Source: Arsenicibacter rosenii
GTDB taxonomy: Bacteria; Bacteroidota; Bacteroidia; Cytophagales; Spirosomataceae
Assembly (NCBI RefSeq): GCF_001870735.1
Contig: NZ_MORL01000007.1
Location: forward strand, 186,001 to 250,000
DNA: 64,000 nucleotides
Direction of reading: 5' to 3'
The notes beneath the pieces are model-generated. The model was not told where the DNA came from. It was given only the letters and a program-made list of their open reading frames with translations, and searched no databases. The position numbers were made by a program, and so were the translations under genes. Position 1 is the first letter of the stretch; each line of letters starts with the position of its first letter. Positions 7,285-13,967 of the stretch are shown here, one piece after another.

Positions 7285-9192
7285 TTATCGGGCTACTTCA
7301 ACGTTCACACGGCGTCCTTTGATCGTGTTGCCTTCCATCGCATCCAATACACGGCTTACGGCATCATTCGGTACGTCAACGTACGTAAACTTGTCGTAGA
7401 TGTCGATATGGCCGATGCTGTTGCCCGGAATATTGGCTTCACCGGCAATGGCTCCTACAATATCACCGGGACGAACGAAGTCCTTACGGCCGATGCTCAC
7501 GAATAAGCGTGTCATATGCGCTTCCCGTTCCCGTGGTTCGCGCGGCTGACGACGGTCGTCTGAAGAAGCAGGCCGGCGTTCGGCACCGCTGCGTTCGCGG
7601 TCACCGAAACGGCTCCGGCGGTCATCGCCGCCAAAACGGCTGCCTTCCCGTTCGCGGTCGCCGAAACGACCCCGGCGGTCGTCGCCACCGAAACGGCTAC
7701 CCTCACGGTCGCCGAAACGTCCCCGGCGATCATCGCGGTCGCCGAAACGGCCGTTGCGGTCCTTACGGTCGCCACGGCGATCTTCTTCCAGAGCCAGGTT
7801 CTGATCCGAGAATTCGTTCTTCTCGATACCCATGCTGCGTTTCACCAGAGCGGCCACAACTTGTTCGGTCGACAGGCCGGCGTGGTGCAGTTGCGTCAGT
7901 ACATCTTCGAACAGCGACAGATCGTTGCTTGCTTCAATCGTTTGCTGCAGTTGCTCGATAAAGCGGGCTTTCCGGATACCTACGATGTCTTCGAATGAAG
8001 GAATGACTCCTTTTTCAACCTTAACCTTGGTATAGGTCTGGATTTCGCGGAAACGGAACTTCTCATCGCGGCTCACCAGCGAGAAGGCACGGCCTGACTT
8101 GCCCGCACGACCCGTACGGCCAATCCGGTGTACATAATATTCTTCGTCGAGCGGAATATCAAAGTTGATTACGGCATCCACATCGTCAACGTCGATACCG
8201 CGGGCAGCTACGTCGGTGGCTACCAGAATGTTGGTAGTACCGGCACGGAACTTAGCCATTACGTTATTGCGCTGCGACTGACGCAGGTCACCATGCAGAC
8301 CTTCGGCCATATAGCCACGGATTTGCATATCTTCAACGATTTCGTCGACTTTACGTTTCGTATTACAGAAAACCAGCATCAGTTTCAGGTCGTACATGTC
8401 GATCAGACGGCACATTACCTCACCTTTTGCTTTTGGTTTTACTTCAAAATAAACCTGCTCAATATTCTGGTTAGTCAGCTCTTTCTTAACGACCTTCACC
8501 AGTACAGGGTCTTTCTGGAAGCGCTGTGTCATGGCCATGATTGGCTTCGACATGGTTGCCGAGAACAGAATGGTCTGACGCTCGTCCGGCATATCTTCCA
8601 GAATGCTTTCGATATCTTCACGGAAGCCCATGTCCAGCATTTCATCGGCTTCGTCAAGAATCATCATCTTCACGTTATCCAGTTTCAGCGTGTTGCGCTC
8701 CATGTGGTCCATTACACGGCCAGGCGTACCGATCACGATATGCACGCCACCTTTCAGGGCGCGGATCTGACGTTCGATAGAGTCACCGCCGTAAATGGCT
8801 TCAACCCGGAGGCCACGCTTATATTTCGACAGTTTACGGATTTCGTCGGCTACCTGCAGGGCCAGTTCGCGGGTCGGGCAAAGTACCAGGGTCTGAACAG
8901 AACGATCGGTAATATCGATCATTTCGAGGGCAGGAATACCAAACGCGGCGGTTTTACCCGTACCGGTTTGCGCCTGACCAATTACGTCGCGACCTGCTAA
9001 AATGTGAGGAATCGCCTCTGACTGGATAGGCGACGGTGTAACGAAGCCCATATCATCAATGGCACGTTGCAGGTCGTCCGACAGGTTGAGGTCGAGGAAA
9101 GTACGTTGATTCGGGGTATTCAAAGCCTTAGGTTGTTCTGTAAGAACAGGTTGTTCCAATACGTCTGATTGGTTTTGTTCCAATTCGATCAT
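7285..9192 (-). CDS. DEAD-box ATP-dependent RNA helicase with RGG-like tail
   Basis: The 635-residue protein has all core helicase motifs: Q motif (residues 32-57), AQTGTGKT (74-81), PTRELALQ, TPGR, DEAD, SAT, VATDVAARGIDV and HRIGRTGRAG. After the core is an Arg/Gly/Asp-rich stretch (about 465-550) built of repeated RGRFGDRE and GSRFGGDD units. The C-terminus (about 560-635) is a DbpA-like RNA-binding domain (TRLFVSIGRKDFVRPGDIVG). This architecture resembles the CsdA/DeaD group, which remodels structured RNA during ribosome assembly and cold adaptation. It is encoded alone, between strong hairpins, with about 450 bp of upstream non-coding sequence. Confidence 0.96.
   Translation of the reverse strand: MIELEQNQSDVLEQPVLTEQPKALNTPNQRTFLDLNLSDDLQRAIDDMGFVTPSPIQSEAIPHILAGRDVIGQAQTGTGKTAAFGIPALEMIDITDRSVQTLVLCPTRELALQVADEIRKLSKYKRGLRVEAIYGGDSIERQIRALKGGVHIVIGTPGRVMDHMERNTLKLDNVKMMILDEADEMLDMGFREDIESILEDMPDERQTILFSATMSKPIMAMTQRFQKDPVLVKVVKKELTNQNIEQVYFEVKPKAKGEVMCRLIDMYDLKLMLVFCNTKRKVDEIVEDMQIRGYMAEGLHGDLRQSQRNNVMAKFRAGTTNILVATDVAARGIDVDDVDAVINFDIPLDEEYYVHRIGRTGRAGKSGRAFSLVSRDEKFRFREIQTYTKVKVEKGVIPSFEDIVGIRKARFIEQLQQTIEASNDLSLFEDVLTQLHHAGLSTEQVVAALVKRSMGIEKNEFSDQNLALEEDRRGDRKDRNGRFGDRDDRRGRFGDREGSRFGGDDRRGRFGDREREGSRFGGDDRRSRFGDRERSGAERRPASSDDRRQPREPREREAHMTRLFVSIGRKDFVRPGDIVGAIAGEANIPGNSIGHIDIYDKFTYVDVPNDAVSRVLDAMEGNTIKGRRVNVEVAR
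7590..7770 (-). repeat. Imperfect in-gene repeats encoding the RGG-like tail
   Basis: Units containing CGGTCGCCGAAACG recur at about 20-60 bp intervals and encode alternating RGRFGDRE and SRFGGDDRR peptide blocks. Such tracts are prone to slippage, so copy number may vary among strains. Confidence 0.7.
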
Positions 9193-9541
9193 GATGTTAT
9201 AAATAATAAGAAAAACATCCCAAGCAACAGACGATCTGCCTGTTGACGGTACTGGTGAACTATGCTTTGCAGAAATATACCCAACGAAGTTGCCCCACTT
9301 GATTCCCCAAGGCCCTAAGCCTAAACCCTTGCACGAAATTGTCCGCGCTGAACCATTTTAAGACCAACAGTGATGTGATTCCCCTACGTATTGATAGCCC
9401 ACAGAGACCGTCGGATCATCCGTACCGGTTCTGTCTGATAAAATTGAAGAAGTGAAAGTAGCAGGAAAAAACAATGGTTTTTTCGTTACGCCTTTCTTCT
9501 CTTTGACCGAGATAAGAAAACAGAAGCTTGACGGATGTCGC

Positions 9542-9558
9542 TTGTAAAACTTTTACAA
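9542..9558. promoter_or_regulatory. 17-bp perfect palindrome TTGTAAAA-C-TTTTACAA
   Basis: The 8-bp arms match exactly around one central base, the form of a dimeric repressor operator. It lies about 350 bp upstream of the helicase start and downstream of the NYN terminator. No regulator can be assigned. Confidence 0.35.
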
Positions 9559-9638
9559 AATTAAGAAGAAACTACTAAAAAAGCAACTATTGGCTTGGTA
9601 TGATTGCATTATTTTTATTTTTCGGTGAGGACATTTTA

Positions 9639-9679
9639 TTCTCTTAGCCGGAAAAATTTGGAATATCCGGCTAAGAGAA
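9639..9679 (-). terminator. Terminator of the NYN-domain gene
   Basis: The arms TTCTCTTAGCCGG and CCGGCTAAGAGAA form a perfect 13-bp stem with a 15-base loop, starting 14 bp beyond the stop codon. The downstream side on the minus strand is A/T-rich but lacks a pure T-run. Confidence 0.7.
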
Positions 9680-9692
9680 AAGTTTATATGGC

Positions 9693-10667
9693 TTAAATGG
9701 GCAGAAGCCGAACATCTACAGCGATATCCTTGCCTTCCGCATTTTTACCAAGTTTGAATTCTACTTCGTCGTCAATCTGCAATTCGTTAAAGTCTGAATC
9801 GATCAGGCTTGTATAATGGAAGAAAAGATTGTTGGGCGGGTAGTTAATAAATCCGTATCCTGTTTTCAGGCTCCGTATGGTGCTTATCCGGCGTTCTTCC
9901 GGATCTGCGTCAGCAAGGTCGTTGTCAAACGTTGTTTCTGTCTCATAGCCTGAGGTCAGGAGTGAGCCGTTACCATTTGACCCGGATAATGTAAAGGTAG
10001 GCCGGACTTGCTGCTTAACGAATAAATTCTGGACCGTCGGATCATTCTTCCGGAGTCTGTTATCAATCATTTCGTGCATGGCAACCGGATAGGATACTTC
10101 TTCCAGTAAATCCTGCGAAGTACGGGTAACCTGTCGTTCCCCTTCATCGTTGAAGAACTCGAAGTCCCAGCTCAGTACCATAACCCGTGTACCAAGTGTG
10201 TTCAGCTTGCGGATAAGCGGAACGTAATCGCCGTCGGCGGTGATAAGTACTAATACGTCAAATTTTTTATAGAGAGCGAGTTCAAAGGCTTCCAGAGCGA
10301 GCCATACATCTATTCCTTTTTCCTGACGATACCCCTGATAGGTTTTAACGGGGAGATAATGGGTGACGACGCCTTCTGACATCAGAATGTCATCAAACAG
10401 ACGGTCGTAAAAAAGCTGATTACCACGCTGATGGGCTTCATGGGCATTCAGTCGCCCCCTGAAGTAATGTGCATCTACAATCTGGCAGAGTCGTACATCC
10501 GTTTCTTCCTCTTCTGAAATCTGCCGGCGGATGAATTCATGTAAACCGGAAATACTTATTCGACTGCGACGTTCGTGAGAGTAATTATAGTAATTGCTGA
10601 CATGTAAGAAATAATTACCATCGTAAAAAACTCCGATACGGGTTAACCCATGACGAGTGTTAGGCAT
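9693..10667 (-). CDS. NYN-domain protein with cold-shock-like C-terminus
   Basis: This is a 324-residue fusion. Residues 8-200 form a NYN/LabA (DUF88) domain: GVFYDGNYF carries the first acidic residue (Asp16), and LITADGDYVPLIRKL carries the later acidic cluster expected at a PIN-like RNase site. The C-terminal 70 residues (STIRSLKTGYGFINYPPNNL, then FFHYTSL and VEFKLGKN) follow the pattern of a cold-shock/S1-like nucleic-acid-binding domain. A natural reading is an RNA-binding nuclease, though activity is not shown by sequence. A perfect TACTTTTG element on the minus strand at 10871-10878 would give a leader of about 200 nt. The gene is divergent from hisB. Confidence 0.8.
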   Translation of the reverse strand: MPNTRHGLTRIGVFYDGNYFLHVSNYYNYSHERRSRISISGLHEFIRRQISEEEETDVRLCQIVDAHYFRGRLNAHEAHQRGNQLFYDRLFDDILMSEGVVTHYLPVKTYQGYRQEKGIDVWLALEAFELALYKKFDVLVLITADGDYVPLIRKLNTLGTRVMVLSWDFEFFNDEGERQVTRTSQDLLEEVSYPVAMHEMIDNRLRKNDPTVQNLFVKQQVRPTFTLSGSNGNGSLLTSGYETETTFDNDLADADPEERRISTIRSLKTGYGFINYPPNNLFFHYTSLIDSDFNELQIDDEVEFKLGKNAEGKDIAVDVRLLPI

Positions 10668-10870
10668 GTTTGTTTTTTTATCTATTTTATTATTTACAAT
10701 TTTTCACTTTTCTACACTTCGGGGAGTGAACGTTAGTATGGATTTCTATTGAGGCGTGCTAATTTATAAACACCGGATTAGAATACTACTGTAACAATCA
10801 GATAGGCCTTAATACTGGTATAAACTATAGTGTACGGTGTACTTTTTACAAATTCTCAGATTAATAAGGG

Positions 10871-10878
10871 CAAAAGTA
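10871..10878 (-). promoter_or_regulatory. -7 promoter element for the NYN gene
   Basis: TACTTTTG on the minus strand matches TAnnTTTG exactly. It lies 33 bp from the hisB -7 element on the opposite strand, so the two promoters are back to back. Confidence 0.55.
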
Positions 10879-10910
10879 CGACGATTTTCGCACTAATTAA
10901 AGTGGTTGGG

Positions 10911-10918
10911 TATCTTTG
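10911..10918 (+). promoter_or_regulatory. -7 promoter element for hisB
   Basis: TATCTTTG matches TAnnTTTG exactly, 24 bp before the ATG at 10943. An in-frame TTG at 10916 lies inside this element, which argues for the ATG as the real start. Confidence 0.65.
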
Positions 10919-10942
10919 CCTACTCGAAGAATAACCTGCAAT

Positions 10943-12091
10943 ATGCGCAAAGTATTATTTATAGACCGCGACGGAACACTCATAATTGAACCGCAATCAG
11001 ACTTCCAGATTGACTCATTAGAAAAGCTGGAATTTATGCCCAATGTTTTAACTGCCCTGCGGAAAATCACTGAAGAGACTGATTACGAACTGGTAATGGT
11101 AACGAATCAGGATGGTCTTGGAACAGCTGCTTTTCCGGAATCTACATTCTGGCCGGCACACCGGAAAATGCTGGCAACATTTGCGGGCGAACATGTTCAT
11201 TTTGCAGCTGAACATATTGACCGGCATTTTCCGCACGACAATTCGACCACCCGCAAGCCTGGTATCGGGATGCTGACCCAATACTTTAACGGAGAATACG
11301 ATCTGGCAAACAGTTATGTAATCGGCGACCGCATGACCGATGTTCAGCTGGCAGTTAATTTAGGGGCCAGCGCCATTCTGTTTTTGCCCCCGAATTTGTC
11401 GCAGACGACACAAATGGCTGACATTTCGGGTTTTACAGAAACGATGGAAAAAACTATTGCGCTTAAAACTGATAACTGGCATAAGATTTATGAGTTTCTG
11501 CGGCTGCCTGCCCGCAAGGCTACGGTAGAACGAAATACGAAAGAAACGCAGATCCGTATTGAACTGAACCTGGATGGCACCGGAAAATCATCGATGAAAA
11601 CCGGCCTTGGTTTTTTTGATCACATGCTGGATCAGGTCGCCAAGCATTCCGGCGCCGACCTAAGCATTGAGGTCAACGGTGATCTGCATATTGATGAGCA
11701 TCATACTATTGAAGATACAGCGCTGGCCCTGGGCGAGGCCTATCGTAAGGCGCTCGGCGATAAGCGGGGCATCAGTCGCTATGGCTTCCTGCTGCCGATG
11801 GATGAGGCGCTGGCGCAGGTAGCGATTGACTTTTCCGGTCGCCCCTGGCTGGTATGGGAGGCTGAATTCCGCCGCGAAAAAATCGGCGACATGCCAACCG
11901 AAATGTTCTTCCATTTCTTTAAATCGTTCTCGGATACGGCTTTATGTAATCTGAATATAAAGGTCGGAGGTGATAATGAACATCATAAGATCGAAGCGAT
12001 TTTCAAAGCATTTGCCAAGTCGATCAAAATGGCGGTCAGCCGGAATATTGCTGAGATTGATAATTTACCCAGCACAAAAGGCGTACTTTAA
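10943..12091 (+). CDS. hisB: Bifunctional histidinol-phosphatase / imidazoleglycerol-phosphate dehydratase
   Basis: HisB catalyses two steps of histidine synthesis. The N-terminal HAD phosphatase begins with [10 protein letters not shown] (two catalytic Asp), has the loop VTNQDG and ends with the acidic motif [12 protein letters not shown]. The dehydratase domain occupies about residues 190-382, with metal-binding [24 protein letters not shown] and [15 protein letters not shown]. The 382-residue length is normal for the bifunctional form. No other his genes are in the window, so hisB is separated from the rest of the pathway here. Confidence 0.97.
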   Translation: MRKVLFIDRDGTLIIEPQSDFQIDSLEKLEFMPNVLTALRKITEETDYELVMVTNQDGLGTAAFPESTFWPAHRKMLATFAGEHVHFAAEHIDRHFPHDNSTTRKPGIGMLTQYFNGEYDLANSYVIGDRMTDVQLAVNLGASAILFLPPNLSQTTQMADISGFTETMEKTIALKTDNWHKIYEFLRLPARKATVERNTKETQIRIELNLDGTGKSSMKTGLGFFDHMLDQVAKHSGADLSIEVNGDLHIDEHHTIEDTALALGEAYRKALGDKRGISRYGFLLPMDEALAQVAIDFSGRPWLVWEAEFRREKIGDMPTEMFFHFFKSFSDTALCNLNIKVGGDNEHHKIEAIFKAFAKSIKMAVSRNIAEIDNLPSTKGVL

Positions 12092-12152
12092 AAAGATACA
12101 AACTTTCAAAAAAGGCAGGGGAGGAGGGTTGCAAAACCACTCCTCATTCCCG

Positions 12153-12159
12153 TACTTTG
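12153..12159 (+). promoter_or_regulatory. Possible -7 element before the 33-codon ORF
   Basis: TACTTTG followed by C is one base shorter than TAnnTTTG. It lies 25 bp before the ATG at 12185. The same TACTTTGC sequence precedes the next gene. Confidence 0.35.
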
Positions 12160-12184
12160 CCAAAAAAACAACCTGGTTCAGATT

Positions 12185-12286
12185 ATGGATTTGTCAACTC
12201 CTTTAACGCTCCTGTTCTATGCTGTTTTGTTAACTGCCGCATTTATCACAGGCCGTTGGCTGCAACGCAAAGAGCGGAACTACTAA
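12185..12286 (+). CDS. Candidate 33-residue single-pass membrane protein
   Basis: An ATG-to-TAA frame encodes 33 residues: a short polar start (MDLSTP), one hydrophobic segment of about 18 residues (LTLLFYAVLLTAAFITG) and a basic tail (RWLQRKERNY). This is the layout of a small inner-membrane protein with a cytoplasmic positive end. It is flanked by a promoter-like TACTTTGC 25 bp upstream and a perfect 13-bp hairpin that starts 10 bp after the stop, so it looks like a complete small transcription unit. I do not recognise a family, and the frame could be chance. Confidence 0.5.
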   Translation: MDLSTPLTLLFYAVLLTAAFITGRWLQRKERNY

Positions 12287-12296
12287 GCATAAGCCG

Positions 12297-12332
12297 GTTA
12301 GCAAACAGGCATAAAATGTCCTGTTTGCTAAC
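12297..12332 (+). terminator. Perfect hairpin after the small ORF
   Basis: The arms GTTAGCAAACAGG and CCTGTTTGCTAAC form a 13-bp stem with a 10-base loop. There is no T-run after it, but it separates the small ORF from the promoter-like TACTTTG that begins at 12333. Confidence 0.6.
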
Positions 12333-12339
12333 TACTTTG
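12333..12339 (+). promoter_or_regulatory. Possible -7 element for the acyltransferase gene
   Basis: TACTTTG abuts the preceding hairpin and lies 27 bp before the ATG at 12367, a spacing that would give a leader of about 20 nt. Confidence 0.35.
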
Positions 12340-12366
12340 CTGGAATAAACTGTAGTTTTTACGCCT

Positions 12367-12936
12367 ATGTTCAGTGCTCTTGCCCGCTGGTTGTTCGGGC
12401 TGTCCGGCTGGAAGATCGCCGGTAATATTCCTCAGATTCCTAAAGGTATTTGGGTCGTCGCACCGCATGCGACAAACTGGGACTTTCTTGTTGGGGTCGG
12501 CGTTCGGGCCGAGCTCCGGATCTGGATACAATATCTCGCTAAAAGCCAGTTGTTTACATGGTATGCCGGTTGGTTTTTCCGGATACTCGGCGGAAAACCG
12601 GTTTACCGCAATAAATCCAACAACCTGGTTGACTCCATTGTCGACATTCTGAATACCAATCCGCAACTTCACGTCTGTATTACCCCGGAAGGAACCCGCG
12701 GTAATGTGTCTAAACTGAAAACCGGCTTTTACTACATCGGCTTAAAGGCAAATGTCCCGCTGATTCTGACCGGATTCGATTATCCCCGCAAACTGGTAAT
12801 CCTGAGCGCCCCCATGTATATGACCGGGAACTACGAACAGGATATGCGGGCTATTTACGATTTCTTTCTGCAGGTTCAGGGTGTCCGGAAAGACTGGCTG
12901 CAACATTACGCCGAAACGGGCGAAATTGCCGGCTAA
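12367..12936 (+). CDS. 1-acyl-glycerol-3-phosphate acyltransferase-like (PlsC family)
   Basis: This 189-residue protein has the acyltransferase HX4D box at residues 34-39 (HATNWD) and the phosphate-binding box PEGTR at 107-111. The spacing and lack of a second domain fit short PlsC/LPLAT proteins that acylate glycerol phosphates or similar acceptors at the membrane. The W in the HX4D box and the context GIWVVAPHATNWD are typical of a Bacteroidota subgroup rather than housekeeping PlsC. The last 4 bases overlap the end of the convergent gene. Confidence 0.85.
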   Translation: MFSALARWLFGLSGWKIAGNIPQIPKGIWVVAPHATNWDFLVGVGVRAELRIWIQYLAKSQLFTWYAGWFFRILGGKPVYRNKSNNLVDSIVDILNTNPQLHVCITPEGTRGNVSKLKTGFYYIGLKANVPLILTGFDYPRKLVILSAPMYMTGNYEQDMRAIYDFFLQVQGVRKDWLQHYAETGEIAG

Positions 12937-13967
12937 CGGATGGTTTTAACAACCTGATTCAGCCAGATCCGGCGGCCGGTGCAGTTCCAGTGTGAATCGC
13001 CGGTGGCATATACCGGCTCATGGCTGGCTTTGTACGTCGAATACACATCTATCACAGGAATTTGTAGGCGCGGGTGCTGCTGGATACGCTCAATCAGGTG
13101 GTTATAGGCCCCGCGTGATGGATCCAGAATCGTTGCCTTGTTTGGAATAATGGACAGATAAACGGCATCGAAGCCCGCTTTCCGGTAGCGTTTTGCGGCG
13201 TTGTTGAGACTGTCTACCAAGAGCTTAACCTCTTTGTTGCTGAGCGGAGCAAACGATGAATTGAGTACTTTGGTCGTATCTACATCCAGATCAACAAATA
13301 CATGCTGCCGGTCTTTCGATAACCCGACGGTCGGGCTGAACCGGTCAAATAAATGGAGCGTTAAGGAGGCTTTGAGTTCTTTCAGCCATAAAAACAAATC
13401 CTGACTGAATAAAACGGTTTCGAGCCGCTCCTCTATCCCTTTCGACTGAATCTGATCGAATAGCTGACGACGCCAGGTTTTCTGACTTTCGGCTTTGGTT
13501 GCGGTATGACTGGTATCCTGAACAACAGCCAGCGAATGCACAGGGTGCGCGAAATGTTCCCGGAAATGGCGCTCAACACTCTCCAGCATCAGAACATTAT
13601 ACTGGCTTGTGTCTAGCTTTACCTGCATTTGATCTTCCCAGTGTACCCGCCGGTAATAGGTCACCGGCAGACCGGCACGCTGAAAGGCGGTTTGGCTCAG
13701 GCGCTGTGGTTCGCTGAAGCTATCGCCGATGATGTACAGGGACACCGGCCGTGCCGACGAATCGGTTTGCACCAGTGCGGGATCGTCGCAGGGAAGTTGT
13801 GGCTCTTTAAATTGTGGCAGGCTGGATAACCGGTACAGGTCCCCAAACCGGTAATCATCAGCAATAAATCCGGTCTGATACATCCAGTGCATGACGCTGC
13901 CTGAACAGCCGCCGAGCCACAGTAAAAACGCTATGCCAATGAGGCTATATCGAAGCAATCTGGTCAT
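12933..13967 (-). CDS. Lipoprotein with SGNH (AlgX/AlgJ-like) hydrolase fold
   Basis: The 344-residue protein has a lipobox (WLGGC, Cys21). Block I of an SGNH fold is at 81-84 (GDSF), and the C-terminal catalytic pair appears as DSHWN with Asp324 and His326, the form seen in AlgX/AlgJ/DltD-type acyl-transfer proteins. This suggests O-acetylation or deacylation of an exported polysaccharide, which fits the neighbouring acyltransferase and glycosyltransferase genes. Its ATG shares one base with the stop of the upstream 904-residue gene (TAATG), so the two are probably translationally coupled. Function is inferred from motifs only. Confidence 0.65.
   Translation of the reverse strand: MTRLLRYSLIGIAFLLWLGGCSGSVMHWMYQTGFIADDYRFGDLYRLSSLPQFKEPQLPCDDPALVQTDSSARPVSLYIIGDSFSEPQRLSQTAFQRAGLPVTYYRRVHWEDQMQVKLDTSQYNVLMLESVERHFREHFAHPVHSLAVVQDTSHTATKAESQKTWRRQLFDQIQSKGIEERLETVLFSQDLFLWLKELKASLTLHLFDRFSPTVGLSKDRQHVFVDLDVDTTKVLNSSFAPLSNKEVKLLVDSLNNAAKRYRKAGFDAVYLSIIPNKATILDPSRGAYNHLIERIQQHPRLQIPVIDVYSTYKASHEPVYATGDSHWNCTGRRIWLNQVVKTIR

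Larger units (their letters stand above)
9193..9692. other. Gene-free 500-bp region upstream of the DEAD-box gene
   Basis: No convincing open reading frame is present. On the minus strand, TATATTTC at 9272-9279 is a 7-of-8 match to the -7 element. Two exact inverted repeats stand out: GAAAAAAC-AATG-GTTTTTTC (9465-9484) and TTGTAAAA-C-TTTTACAA (9542-9558). The right edge is the terminator of the NYN gene. Most of this stretch is therefore available as upstream control region or leader for the helicase gene, or for a small RNA. Confidence 0.5.

Noticed and set aside
8128-9000. 290-codon plus-strand frame opposite the DEAD-box gene
   Set aside because: It is antisense to strongly conserved helicase motifs and its product has no recognisable domain; it is a shadow of biased codons.
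12157-12348. 63-codon frame overlapping the candidate small membrane gene
   Set aside because: It crosses the 13-bp hairpin, lacks a membrane or domain pattern and begins inside the promoter-like element.
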